A DNA stretch of 64,000 nucleotides from Planctomycetota bacterium (GTDB taxonomy: Bacteria > Planctomycetota > UBA1135 > GCA-002686595): NCBI GenBank assembly GCA_029259595.1, contig JAJDEW010000121.1, forward strand, positions 62,001-126,000. Reading direction: 5' to 3'. Under the pieces are notes generated by a model. It saw only the letters and a program-made list of their open reading frames with translations. It ran no database searches and had not been told where the DNA came from. The translations under genes and the position numbers were made by a program. Shown piece after piece: positions 24,358-36,342 of this stretch (its first letter is position 1; each line of letters starts with the position of its first letter).

Positions 24358-26232
24358 TCAGCCCTCGAGCAAGAGCTCGGTCAAGAGCGTCGCGAAGCGC
24401 TGGGTGTCCTCGGGCTGCGAGCCTTCCTGGAGCAGCGCCTGGCCCCACAGGAGCTCGCAGACCTTCGCGAAGCGTCCGAAGTCGTCCTTCGACATGGTCT
24501 GCATCTTCGCCACGAGCGGGTGCTTGGCGTTCAGCTCGAGGATGCGCTTCTTCGCCGGTTCGCTCTGGCCCGTGTCCCGCAGGAAACGACGCATCTGCGA
24601 CGAGAGCTCGCCATCCGACGACACCAGGCAAGCGGGGCTCGTCGTGAGCCGCTTGGAGAAGCGTACCTCCTCGACCTTGTCGGCCAGCTCCTTGCGCACG
24701 GCCTCGAGCACGGGCTCCAGCTCCTTCTCCTTTTCGTCTCGCTCGGCCTTGTCGTCCGCGTCGTCGAGCTCGACGTCGCCCTTCTCGATCTGGCGGATCG
24801 TCTTGCCCTGGAACTCGGTCAGGCGCTGGAGCACGAAGTCGTCGACGGGGTCGGTGAGCAGCAGCACCTCGTAGTTCCGCGCGGCGAAGGCCTCGAGCAG
24901 CGGTGAGCGACGGGCGGTCTCGAGGTCCGGCGCCACGAGCACGTAGATCTCCTTCTGTTTGACCGGCATCTCCTCGACGTACTCGGCGAGGCCGCGCAGG
25001 TCCTCGCCCTTCGAGCTCGCGAACAGCGCCAGCTTCGCGACGGAGTCACGATGCTCGTCCTCGAAGTAGATGCCCTCCTTCAGGACCGGCCCGAAGGACT
25101 TCCAGAACTCGAGGTAGTCTTCGCGCCGCTTCGCCAGGAGGTCGCCGAGCACGTCGATGACCTTCTTGGTCAGACGCTTCTTGATCTGTCCCATCTGGCG
25201 GTTGTGCTGCAGCGTCTCGCGCGAGATGTTGAGCGGCAGATCGGACGAATCGACGACTCCGCGGACGAACCGCATCCAGCCCGGGAGGAGTTCGTCGCAG
25301 TCCCCCATGATGAAGACGCGCTTGACGTAGAGCTGGATCTTCGACTTCGCCTGCTGGGGATCGAAGAAGTCCATCGGCCGCTTCTTCGGCAGGTAGAGCA
25401 AGGCCGTGTACTCGGCCGTGCCCTCGACCCGCAGGTGGATGGTCTCGAGCGGATCGTTCCAGTCGCGGCTGACGTGCTTGTAGAACTCGTTGTATTCCGA
25501 GGCTTCGATCTCCGCCTTCGGGCGCGACCACAGGGGCTTGCGCGAGTTCAGGACCTCGACCTTCTTGTCGTCCCCGCTTCCGACCTCCATCGCGATCGGG
25601 TACTCGATGAAGTCCGAGTAGCGCTTCACGATCTCGCGCAGGACCCACTCCTGGGTGAAGTCCTGGCCGTCTTCGCCTTCCGGGTCCTTCAACCGGAGGG
25701 TGATCGTCGTGCCATTTGTCGGCTTGTCGATCTCCTCGACCGTGTACTCGCCCTGGCCCTGCGAAATCCAGCGCGTCCCCTTCTCCTCTCCGGCCTTGCG
25801 CGTCTCGAGGGTCACCTCTTCCGCGACCATGAAGGCCGAATAGAAGCCGACGCCGAACTGCCCGATGAGCTCGGGCGCTTGCGGGCCCTTCTTGGCTTCC
25901 TTCAAGGCATCGAGGAAGCGCTTCGTGCCCGAGCGGGCGATCGTGCCGACGTTCTCGATCACCTCGTCCCGCGACATCCCGATGCCGTTGTCGATCACGA
26001 ACAAGAGCTTCGCTTCCGGGTCGGTCGCCAGGTGGATCCCGAGCTCCCCGGCGCCCTCGAGCAGCTCCGAACGGGTCAGCCCCTCGACCCGCAGCTTGTC
26101 GAGCGCGTCGCTCGCGTTCGAGATCAGCTCGCGGAGGAAGATCTCCTTGTGCGTGTACAGGGAGTGGATGACGAGGTGCAGAAGCTCCTTCGTCTCGGCC
26201 TGGAAAGGAATCGTGTCAACGGTCGAAGGCAT
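24358..26232 (-). CDS. htpG: Molecular chaperone HtpG (Hsp90)
   Basis: The 624-residue protein is a full-length bacterial Hsp90. N-terminal GHKL ATPase motifs: LRELISNASDALDKLR, LFVIDNGIGMSRDEVI and LIGQFGVGFYSAFMVAEEVT; middle domain GVVDSSDLPLNISRETLQHN with the catalytic-loop arginine; C-terminal dimerisation region. It remodels and stabilises client proteins in the cytosol. It stands alone, transcribed away from the lipoprotein genes; I see no CIRCE element in the 231-bp divergent region. Confidence 0.97.
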   Translation of the reverse strand: MPSTVDTIPFQAETKELLHLVIHSLYTHKEIFLRELISNASDALDKLRVEGLTRSELLEGAGELGIHLATDPEAKLLFVIDNGIGMSRDEVIENVGTIARSGTKRFLDALKEAKKGPQAPELIGQFGVGFYSAFMVAEEVTLETRKAGEEKGTRWISQGQGEYTVEEIDKPTNGTTITLRLKDPEGEDGQDFTQEWVLREIVKRYSDFIEYPIAMEVGSGDDKKVEVLNSRKPLWSRPKAEIEASEYNEFYKHVSRDWNDPLETIHLRVEGTAEYTALLYLPKKRPMDFFDPQQAKSKIQLYVKRVFIMGDCDELLPGWMRFVRGVVDSSDLPLNISRETLQHNRQMGQIKKRLTKKVIDVLGDLLAKRREDYLEFWKSFGPVLKEGIYFEDEHRDSVAKLALFASSKGEDLRGLAEYVEEMPVKQKEIYVLVAPDLETARRSPLLEAFAARNYEVLLLTDPVDDFVLQRLTEFQGKTIRQIEKGDVELDDADDKAERDEKEKELEPVLEAVRKELADKVEEVRFSKRLTTSPACLVSSDGELSSQMRRFLRDTGQSEPAKKRILELNAKHPLVAKMQTMSKDDFGRFAKVCELLWGQALLQEGSQPEDTQRFATLLTELLLEG

Positions 26233-26463
26233 GCCGAGTCTCGCTCATCGGTGGCAGCGGGGTGCGCTCCGGCGCCCCGGGGCCAGGCCCGGGCCGGAGG
26301 ATTTTCGGGCAAAGAACATACGCGGCTCGGGGGCCCGTTGGGAGCCTCCAGACCTGGAAACGGCGACCCTCGGGGCCTCGTCGGGGCTTTCGACTGGAGG
26401 CGGGGGCGCCGGGAGGTCGATCTTGTACGCGGACCTCGGCCGGGGTCCAATACGGGGCACGGC

Positions 26464-27087
26464 ATGGGTGTACGAACGGTTCGAATCGCAGGCGCGCTCG
26501 CCCTGGCGATCCTCTCCGCAAGCTGCGCGGGCGGCTCGCGAGGCGAGGTCCTGAGCTCTCCACAGGGCTTTCCCGGCTATCCGAAGCAGGCCCAGGAAGG
26601 CCCGCTCTGGGCCTCCGCGGTCTACGACACGAACTCGCGCGAGTTCTTCGACACGGACTTCGTGGCGCGCGGCATCCTGCCTGTCGCGATCCAGATCGGA
26701 GTCCGTGGCGACGAGAACCGGCTCCTCAACGCCCGGCTCTCGGGCTCGGACATCGACCCGCATCTCTATCTGCAGGACGGCACGGCCCTGCCGTGGCTGC
26801 CGGCGGGCCAGATCGACACGCCGCGCAAGACCCTGAAGGACCGCATCACCGAGTGCGCGCTCGAATTCAGCTTGCTGCCCGCCTGGGAATCGGCTCCCGA
26901 GGGCTTCCTGTTCTTCGCCTTCGACCCGAAGCGCGTCGAGATCGACGACACCGTGATCCTGTCTCGAACCGGCGAGATCGAGCGAGAGCTGGACCTGTTC
27001 CAGTCGCTGCTCGGGCTCACGGTGACGACCGAAGCGGGACCGGTGCAGATCTTCGTCGGCCTGAAGCCCGGCCGGTGGCAGCGCTGA
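26464..27087 (+). CDS. Lipoprotein of unknown function
   Basis: The 207-residue protein has a short signal with a lipobox (LAILSASC, cysteine at about 21), then a small mixed alpha/beta domain with ASAVYDTNSREFFDTDF and RGILPVAIQIGVRGDE. I recognise no family. The stop overlaps the next gene as TGATG, so it is co-translated with a second lipoprotein. Localisation to the outer or inner membrane is inferred from the lipobox only. Confidence 0.7.
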   Translation: MGVRTVRIAGALALAILSASCAGGSRGEVLSSPQGFPGYPKQAQEGPLWASAVYDTNSREFFDTDFVARGILPVAIQIGVRGDENRLLNARLSGSDIDPHLYLQDGTALPWLPAGQIDTPRKTLKDRITECALEFSLLPAWESAPEGFLFFAFDPKRVEIDDTVILSRTGEIERELDLFQSLLGLTVTTEAGPVQIFVGLKPGRWQR

Positions 27088-28022
27088 TGTTCGCCCGCAC
27101 GTCCAGCGCCCTCGCCTGCGCGCTCCTCGTCACCGCCTGCGCCGGCACGCAGGTCTGGGAGGAGAATTGCGTCCGGCTCGAGTACGCCTCCGCTCACCTC
27201 GACGACGAGGAGCTCATCCGCAGCGCCCGCCGCCTCGAGTGGATTCTGGCCGACACCCAGGAAGCGCCCCAGGAGTTCGCGCTCCAGCGCTTCTACGCGT
27301 CCTTTCTCCTGGCGCAGGTCCACGCGCGCGCCTCGCTCGACCGGCCGTTCTTCGAGGAAACGAGCACGGCCGCGAGCCGGGTCGGGGGCATCGGTCGCCG
27401 CGAGACCACCGGCTCGGAGACCCGCCCCAGCATCGAAGGTCACGTGGCGGCTTCGGTCTACTACGCGAGCCTGGCGCGCGGCATGTACGACCGTGCCGCG
27501 CGGTCCGGTCCCAAGCACGGCGAAGTGACGCTGTTGCCGGACGACCTCTGGAACACGGACCTGAACAACGCGGACGCGAACCTCCAGATCATCCTGACGA
27601 CGGCCTACGCGCGCCTCGGCTTCAGCGAAGAGGTCGCCAAGATCCTCGACGAGTCGCCGGACCTGGTCGATTTCGAGCGTTGCGAGGGCCTGCTGACGCG
27701 CTACGGCGTCCTGCGCGAGCTCCGCCCCTGGATCTTCGCGATGATCTTCGACTACCTGAAGGTCAAGAACGAGGAGAGCGCCTACCCCTTCGCGATCCTC
27801 GCCGTCGAAGGCGCCGACCGTTACGGCTTCGCTCTGCCGGCCCGCGTGACGAAGCGGATCGACCACTGGATCGTCGACGAAGCCAGCGTCGTCTTCGTCT
27901 GCCCCGAGTCGCGCACCGCCTACATCCCCGGGGCGAAGAAGAGCCCGATCAGCGGCATCGCGCAGCTCGACTACGTGCCCATGCCGCGGCCGGCGAAGCC
28001 CGCCGAACGTCCTGGCGAGTGA
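27087..28022 (+). CDS. Lipoprotein of unknown function, probably helical-repeat
   Basis: A lipobox (ALLVTAC) at the N-terminus is followed by about 290 residues, mostly amphipathic helices (DDEELIRSARRLEWILADTQ, RLGFSEEVAKILDESPDLV), suggestive of a TPR-like solenoid, and a small C-terminal strand region (VVFVCPESRTAYIPGAKK). No enzyme motif is visible. The ATG overlaps the preceding stop by one base. It may be a partner of the upstream lipoprotein, inferred from the coupling. Confidence 0.68.
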   Translation: MFARTSSALACALLVTACAGTQVWEENCVRLEYASAHLDDEELIRSARRLEWILADTQEAPQEFALQRFYASFLLAQVHARASLDRPFFEETSTAASRVGGIGRRETTGSETRPSIEGHVAASVYYASLARGMYDRAARSGPKHGEVTLLPDDLWNTDLNNADANLQIILTTAYARLGFSEEVAKILDESPDLVDFERCEGLLTRYGVLRELRPWIFAMIFDYLKVKNEESAYPFAILAVEGADRYGFALPARVTKRIDHWIVDEASVVFVCPESRTAYIPGAKKSPISGIAQLDYVPMPRPAKPAERPGE

Positions 28023-28182
28023 CGGGCAGCGGTGAGGTCCTCTCCGACGCGGAGGCGGAGGGGCGCACTCGCGCGCCGACCCAGGGCTGGACGGGAAAGC
28101 GCGGGGTCCGCTCCACTGCCTGCTTCCGTGGGCCATAGAATGCGTCGCCCCTCGCCCCCGGTCATCTCCGAGCCGACGCTCC

Positions 28183-30968
28183 ATGTCCACACCCGCCCCC
28201 ACGCCCGCTTCGAAGAAGAAGAAAAAGTACGTCCGCGCCATCGGTCCGCGCCTGCGGCCGCTCTTCACGGCGGTGATGACGCTCTTCGGGCTCCTCGGAA
28301 TCAACGCCGTCTACTTGGCGACGATCACGTTCTACGAGTGGAGCTCGGGCCAGGTGGTCCAGAACTACTTCTACCAGGTCATGTTCCTGGCGCACCTGGT
28401 CCTGGGCGCCCTGATCATCCTTCCGGTTCTCGTCTTCGGCGTCGGGCACATCCGCAACGCCCACAACCGCCCGAACCGGCGCGCCGTACGCGTCGGCTAC
28501 GCTCTCTTCGCCGTCGCGCTGGTGCTACTCCTGTCCGGCGTGCTGCTGACGCGTCTGGATTTCTTCGAGATCCGTAACCCCGTCGTCCGCGACGTCTCGT
28601 ACTGGGCGCACGTCGTGACGCCGGTGCTCGCGGTCTGGCTCTTCATCCTCCACCGCCTGGCGGGCAAGAAGATCAAGTGGCGCGTCGGAGGCGCCTGGTT
28701 GGCCGCCTCGGCCTCCTTCGCGGTCGTCATGGCCATCCTGCACTCACAGGACCCGAAGAGTTGGAACACCATCGGCCCCGCATCGGGAGAGCAGTACTTC
28801 TTTCCCTCGCTGGCCCGTACGGCGACCGGAGACTTCATTCCGGCCAAGACCATGATGATGGACCACTACTGCGTCGAGTGTCATGCCGACATCCACGACA
28901 GTTGGTCCAACAGCGTCCACAAGTTCGGCTCGTTCAACAATCCGGCCTATCTGTTCTCGGTTCGGGGAACGCGAAAAACGGCCCTGGAACGCGACGGTGA
29001 CGTGCAAGCGTCCCGCTTCTGCGCAGGGTGTCACGACCCCGTCCCCTTCTTCAGTGGTGCCTTCGACGACCCGAACTTCGACGACGTCAACCATCCGACG
29101 TCCCAGGCGGGGATCACCTGCACGTCTTGCCACGCGATCACGAACATCAACAGCCCGCGCGGCAACTCCGACTTCACGATCGAGGAGCCCTCTCACTATC
29201 CCTTCACCTTCAGCGACAACGAGCTCCTGCGCTGGATCAACCGGCAGCTGGTCAAGTCGAAGCCGGCCTTTCACAAGAAGACCTTCCTGAAGCCGCTGCA
29301 CAAGTCGACCGAGTTCTGTGGCGCGTGCCACAAGGTCCACTTGCCCGAGGAGCTCAACAAGTACAAGTGGCTGCGCGGACAGAACCACTACGATCCGTTC
29401 CTGCTCAGCGGCGTCTCCGGGCACGGGATCACGAGCTTCTACTACCCACCGAAGGCCGAGGAGAACTGCAACGGCTGTCACATGCCGTTGATGGAATCGG
29501 ACGACTTCGGTGCGAACTACCGCGACGACTCCGGACAGCTCAAGGTCCACGACCACATGTTCCCGGCCGCCAACACGGCCATTCCGTACCTCCTCGACCT
29601 GGGCGAGGACGTGATCGCCGCCCATCGCAAGTTCAACGAGGGCGTGATGCGCGTGGACGTGTTCGGCGTCAAGCCCGGCGGAGCGATCGACGCGGAACCG
29701 CTCGGACCGTTGGCCGGAACACCCCCGACGCTGCGCCCAGGCGAGACGTATCTGGTCGAAACGGTCATCCGGACGGTGAAGATGGGCCACGTCTTCACGC
29801 AAGGAACGGCGGACTCGAACGAGGTCTGGCTGGACGTGACCGCCCGCGCAGGTGATCGTGTGATCGGCCGCAGCGGCGCCATGGACGAGATCGGCGCGGT
29901 CGACTCCTGGTCGCACTTCGTGAACGCCTACGTGCTCGACCGCGAGGGCAACCGGATCGACCAACGCAACGCCGAGGACATCTTCGTCCCGCTCTACTCG
30001 CACCAGATTCCGCCTGGGGCGGCCGACGTCATGCACTTCTCCTTCAAGGTCCCGGAGGACGTGGCCGGCCCGATCGAGTTCGAGGCCCGCTTGCGCTATC
30101 GGAAGTTCGACACGACGTACATGCAGTACTTCCAGGGCGAAGAGTTCGTCACGAACGACCTGCCGATCCTCGAGCTGGCCCAGGACAGGGTCGTCTTCCC
30201 GGTCGAGGGCATCTCGGGCGACGTCCCCGAGCACGCTTCGGACATCCCCGAATGGCAGCGCTGGAACGACTACGGCATCGGTCTCCTGCGCAAGAGCGGC
30301 GAGAGCATGACCGCCGGTGAGTTGCGCCAGGCCGAGGCGGCCTTCCGAGAGGTCGAGCGCCTGGGCCGGCCCGACGGCCCCTTGAACCTGGCGCGGGTCT
30401 ACCTGCGCGAGGGCCGCCTCGACGAGGCCGTCGAGGCACTCGGACGCGCGGCCGCGCACGACCCCCCCGCTCCCCCCTGGAGCGTGACCTGGTTCAAGGG
30501 TCTCGTGAACAAGCAGAACGGCTTCCTGGACGAGGCCATCGCCGATTTCCAAACGGTCGTGTCGATGGATACCCAGGACATGCGCGATCGCGGCTTCGAC
30601 TTTTCGCTCGACTACCGCGTTCTGAACGAACTCGGCCAAACGCTGTACGAGCGCGCCAAGGAAGAGCGCGGAGAAGCGAACAGCTCGGCGCGCAGCGCCT
30701 TGGTCGAGCGCGCCTTCGAGCAATTCCAGCGCGTCCTCGAGCTCGACCCGGAGAACCTGACCGCGCACTACAACCTCACACTGCTCTACGAGGAGCGCGG
30801 AGACACCGAGAGTGCGGCGAGGCATCGCCGGCTGCACGCGAAGTACAAGCCGGACGACAACGCCAAGGACTACGCCATCACGCAAGCGCGCCTGAAGAAC
30901 CCGGCGGCGAACCACGCGGCCGAGGCCGTCGTGATCTACGACCTGCAGCGAAGCATCGAGGACAGTCA

Positions 30969-30972
<4 letters not shown>
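28183..30972 (+). CDS. Membrane-bound pentaheme cytochrome c with C-terminal TPR repeats
   Basis: The 929-residue protein has three regions. Residues 25-190 contain four membrane spans with several histidines (FLAHLVLGALI, HVVTPVLAVWLFILH), possibly binding b-type haem. Residues 220-480 carry five CxxCH sites (CVECH, CAGCH, CTSCH, CGACH, CNGCH). The C-terminal third is a beta-rich segment followed by TPR-like repeats (EAAFREVERLGRPDGPLNLA, AFEQFQRVLELDPENLTAHY). It would pass electrons between the quinone pool and a periplasmic partner. The stop overlaps the next gene by GTGA, linking it to a CRTAC1-like protein. Redox partner and direction are unknown. Confidence 0.82.
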
Positions 30973-32819
<1,847 letters not shown>

Positions 32820-32865
32820 CGACGCGCGGACAATCCACTCCTGACCTCCGGCAGGCTTCGCAGGC

Positions 32866-34584
32866 TCAGTTGCCCGCGTAGCCGAGCGCTTCCAGGGTCG
32901 CCGCGGCGGCGGAGCCCTCACCCGCGCGCGGGTCACGCAAGCGCGACTGCTCGCCCAGAAAGCCTTCCAGGCGTGCTCGGAGCTCGGCCAGACGGTCCGC
33001 TTCCCGCGCGACCAGGTCGTCCGCCTCGGGATAGTCCCTCTTCTTGTCGTAGAGCTCGTAGGCGAGGTCGCCCCGGCCCTCGCTCAAGGAGATCGTGGCG
33101 AAGCCGTCCTCGCGCCAGCGTACGAGCTCGCGGCCGAAGCGCCGCTGGGTCGCGAAGAGCGGCCGCGTCGGCGGACCCTCACGGCCAGCGATCCAGGCGA
33201 GGAGCGAGTGTCCCTGGACGCGTCGAGCTCCATCGCCGTCGTCGATGGGCAGGCCGAGTGTTGCGAGCGTCGTGGGTACGACGTCGACCAACCCGACCGG
33301 TGCGTCGAGCAACTGGACTCGACTCTCGGACGGGAGGACGGAGGATGGAAAACGCATGATCAAGGGCACGCGCACGAGCTCCTGGTAGAGCGTCCAGCCG
33401 TGGCCGAAGCTGCCGTGCTCGTAGAACTCCTCGCCGTGGTCGGACGTTACGAGAACGAGCGAGTCCTCGCGTCCGAAGCGCGCGTCGAAGGCGGCGAGCA
33501 AGCGGCCGATCTGCGCGTCGACGAACGTGAGCTCGGCGGCGTAGAGGTGCTCGATCATCGCCTTCTGCCCCCCGGACAAGAACGCGGGGTCGTGCCGCAG
33601 CTCGCCACGCAGCGCGGAATCGAGGGGCGGCAGCTCTTCGGCCCCTTCCGGCGGCGGTCCCGCGCCCGCGTGCATCCGATAGGGCGTGTGCACGTCCATG
33701 TAGTGCACGTAGACGAATTGCGGCTTGCCGTCGGCGGATTCGACGTGCGCGAGGGCTTCGTCCGTCACCACGTCGGCGCCGCGGTAGGAGATCGGCAGAC
33801 CGTGCCGCAAGCGATCGACGAGGCCCTCCGGCAGAAGATCCTTGGCCACGAGGCGCCAGGCGAAGTCCATCGCCGAACGCTTGGTCCAGGTGTCGAAGCC
33901 TTGTGAGAAGCCGTTGACGTGATCGAGCAGGGCGTTGTCGACGAAGGCGTGCGTGCCAAAGCCCGCCGCGCGCAACCGGTCGGCGATCGACGGCGCCCAC
34001 GGAGGCAGGAAACCGCGCTCGGCCCCGAGCGTGACGGGGTGGATCCCGGTCAAGAGCGTTGCCGTCGAGGGCAAGGTCCAGCCCGCCGACGCTTCGACAT
34101 CGAAGAAGACGACCGCTTCGCGCGCGAGCTCGGCCAGGTGCGGCGCATGCGGGAAGTCGAGTGCATCGCCCGGACCGTAGAGCGTATCCGCGCGCAGCGT
34201 GTCGATCACGATCCAGAGGACGTGCAACGGGCGCTCGGCCAGGACCGGGGTGCCCTTCGGCTCGTGATGCGGTTCCGACGCACCGGAGCGGCGCAGGAGC
34301 GTGCTCCCCAGGCTGCCGGCGAAGACGAGGACGAGGGCTACGAGCACGAAGCGCCGCTGGGGTATCCAGCGCTCGCGCAGCAACGTTCCTGCACCTGCTC
34401 CGACGATCCCGCCGACGAGCACGGTCAGACCGCCGAGCAGGGCTACGAGCCCGAAGCCCCAGGCGTCCGGATGGAAGCGATCCCCCACCGTGACGGCCGC
34501 ACCGACGAGGTCTCCGACGAAGAAGGCCGCGGCGATGAGCCCGCCGGCGAAGGCCGACACCGTAATGCGCTGCAAGCGGGTCAT
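32866..34584 (-). CDS. Membrane-anchored sulfatase-fold hydrolase
   Basis: The 572-residue protein has three N-terminal membrane spans (1-105) and a periplasmic sulfatase/phosphotransferase domain: HVLWIVIDTLRADTLYG (metal-site Asp), AGWTLPSTATLLTGIHP, VYVHYMDVHTPY and LVLVTSDHGEEFYEHGSFGHG (Asp-His). The CxPxR motif needed to make formylglycine is absent; the nucleophile position reads T-L-P-S-T, as in LtaS- or EptA-type phospho-/sulfo-transfer enzymes that use Thr. It therefore more likely handles phosphate or glycerophosphate groups than classic sulfate esters. It stands alone; the substrate is unknown. Confidence 0.8.
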   Translation of the reverse strand: MTRLQRITVSAFAGGLIAAAFFVGDLVGAAVTVGDRFHPDAWGFGLVALLGGLTVLVGGIVGAGAGTLLRERWIPQRRFVLVALVLVFAGSLGSTLLRRSGASEPHHEPKGTPVLAERPLHVLWIVIDTLRADTLYGPGDALDFPHAPHLAELAREAVVFFDVEASAGWTLPSTATLLTGIHPVTLGAERGFLPPWAPSIADRLRAAGFGTHAFVDNALLDHVNGFSQGFDTWTKRSAMDFAWRLVAKDLLPEGLVDRLRHGLPISYRGADVVTDEALAHVESADGKPQFVYVHYMDVHTPYRMHAGAGPPPEGAEELPPLDSALRGELRHDPAFLSGGQKAMIEHLYAAELTFVDAQIGRLLAAFDARFGREDSLVLVTSDHGEEFYEHGSFGHGWTLYQELVRVPLIMRFPSSVLPSESRVQLLDAPVGLVDVVPTTLATLGLPIDDGDGARRVQGHSLLAWIAGREGPPTRPLFATQRRFGRELVRWREDGFATISLSEGRGDLAYELYDKKRDYPEADDLVAREADRLAELRARLEGFLGEQSRLRDPRAGEGSAAAATLEALGYAGN

Positions 34585-34808
34585 GGGAAGCGGGAGAGCC
34601 TTCGAACGGATCCGCCCAGGACTTTAACGCCCGACCCGATCCTTTCGAAGGCCGCTCTCGCCCCATGGGCCGGGGAAGCCCCGATCCCTTCGCGGAAGGG
34701 GCGCTCCCAACCGACTGGCGACGTGCTCCGCCTCGGGATCGTGCCCGGCCGGCGCCGTCCTCGAATCTGGCGGATAACCGTCTTCTTGCGCCCCGCAAGC
34801 GCCGCGCC

Positions 34809-36155
34809 TCAACGCTTCCAGTTCTCGTTGGCGTTGCGCATCCAAGCCGCGGCCTCGGACACGGGGACGCGTTCCTGCTGCATCGAGTCGCGCTCGCGCA
34901 CGGTCACGACGTCCTCCGCCAGCGTATCGCCGTCGACGGTGATGCAGTACGGCGTCCCGACCTCGTCCTGACGCCGGTAGCGGCGCCCGATCGCGGCCTT
35001 CTCGTCGTAGAAGGTCGTGAAGCCCGCACGCCGCAGCTCGGCCTCGATCTCGCGCGCCTTCTCGGGCATGCCATCCTTCTTGACGAGCGGAAAGACCGCT
35101 GCCGTGATCGGTGCGATCTCGGGATGGAAGTGCAGCACGACGCGCGTATCCTTTTCGAGCTCTTCCTCCTCGTAGGCGTCCACGAGGAAGGTCAGCGCCA
35201 TGCGGTCGATGCCGCCGGCGGGCTCGATGACGTAGGGCATGTAGTGCTCCTTCGTCTGCGGGTCGAAGTAGGCCAGCTCGGTACCCGACGCCTCGGAGTG
35301 GCGCTTGAGATCGAAGTCGGTACGGCAGGCCACGCCTTCGAGCTCTCCCCAGCCGAAAGGGTACTCGTACTCGATGTCGCAGGTCGCGGTGGAGTAGTGC
35401 GCCAGCTCGCTTCCTTCGTGCTCGCGCACGCGCAACTTCTCGGGGCGGATCCCGAAGTCCGTGTACCAGCTCGAGCGCTCGCTGCGCCAGTAGTCGTACC
35501 ACGTGTCGTTCTCCGCGGGCGGCACGAAGAACTCCATCTCGGCCTGCTCGAACTCGCGCATGCGAAACACGAAGTTGCCGGGCGTGATCTCGTTGCGGAA
35601 CGACTTGCCGATCTGCGCGATGCCGAAGGGCGGCTTCATCCGCGCGCTGTTCATCACGTTCAGGAAGTTGAGAAAGATGCCCTGAGCCGTCTCGGGACGC
35701 AGGTAGGCCACCGACGAGGCCGACTCGACCGGCCCCACGTTGGTCTTGAACATGAGGTTGAACGAGCGCGGTTCCGTCAGCTCGCCGTGGCACTGCCCCG
35801 GGACCTTCGAGGGCTTCTCGGGACAGCGCGCGTCCTCGAGCTTGTCGGCCCGGAAGCGCCCCTTGCACGTCTTGCAGTCGACCATCGGATCGGTGAAGCC
35901 ACCGACGTGTCCGGAGACCTCCCAGACGCGCGGATGTTGCAGGATGGCCGAGTCGAGCCCGACCACGTCGAGGCGCTGCGACACGGTCCGACGCCACCAG
36001 GCGTCCTTCACGCGCCGCTTCAGCTCGACCCCGAGCGGCCCGTAGTCGTAGGTGTTGCCGAGACCGCCGTAGATCTCGGACGCCTGGAAGACGAAGCCCC
36101 TGCGCTTGGACAGGGACACGATCGTGTCCATGAAGGACGTCTTTTGCTTGGCCAT
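34809..36155 (-). CDS. glyQS: Glycyl-tRNA synthetase, dimeric (alpha2) type
   Basis: The 448-residue class II synthetase begins MAKQKTSFMDTIVSLSKRRG and shows GLGNTYDYGPLG, a four-cysteine insertion (CKTCKGRF ... CPEKPSKVPGQCHG), GIAQIGKSFRNEITPGNF (motif 2 region), and motif 3 (GGIDRMALTFL). The C-terminal anticodon-binding domain contains TFYDEKAAIGRRYRRQDEVG and PYCITVD. It charges tRNA-Gly; this is the single-chain type found in eukaryotes, archaea and some bacteria rather than the glyQ/glyS heterotetramer. An ATG 87 codons upstream lacks family similarity. It lies downstream of the selenoprotein candidate on the same strand, 187 bp away. Confidence 0.95.
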   Translation of the reverse strand: MAKQKTSFMDTIVSLSKRRGFVFQASEIYGGLGNTYDYGPLGVELKRRVKDAWWRRTVSQRLDVVGLDSAILQHPRVWEVSGHVGGFTDPMVDCKTCKGRFRADKLEDARCPEKPSKVPGQCHGELTEPRSFNLMFKTNVGPVESASSVAYLRPETAQGIFLNFLNVMNSARMKPPFGIAQIGKSFRNEITPGNFVFRMREFEQAEMEFFVPPAENDTWYDYWRSERSSWYTDFGIRPEKLRVREHEGSELAHYSTATCDIEYEYPFGWGELEGVACRTDFDLKRHSEASGTELAYFDPQTKEHYMPYVIEPAGGIDRMALTFLVDAYEEEELEKDTRVVLHFHPEIAPITAAVFPLVKKDGMPEKAREIEAELRRAGFTTFYDEKAAIGRRYRRQDEVGTPYCITVDGDTLAEDVVTVRERDSMQQERVPVSEAAAWMRNANENWKR

Positions 36156-36342
36156 CGAAAGCGGGCTCCGGAGCGGGTCGAGCGGGGCGCGGGCCGGGGA
36201 GTCTACCGGGCGAGCTCGTCCCCACGGTCCGGACGACCGCGGAAAAGCGGGGCGGGCAGCTGCCGAGGCGAGGTCGCGTCCGGGCCTCGGACCTCCGCGC
36301 GCGGCTCGCCACGCGCGAACGACTCCCGGCGACGGAAGCCGC

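Noticed and set aside
26233-26463. CIRCE heat-shock operator before htpG
   Set aside because: No TTAGCACTC-N9-GAGTGCTAA-like repeat is visible.
26464-26500. GGTTCGAATC resembling a tRNA T-loop
   Set aside because: It lies inside a signal-peptide coding sequence and no cloverleaf surrounds it.
32866-34584. Classic formylglycine sulfatase
   Set aside because: The CxPxR modification motif is missing; the nucleophile region has Thr/Ser instead.
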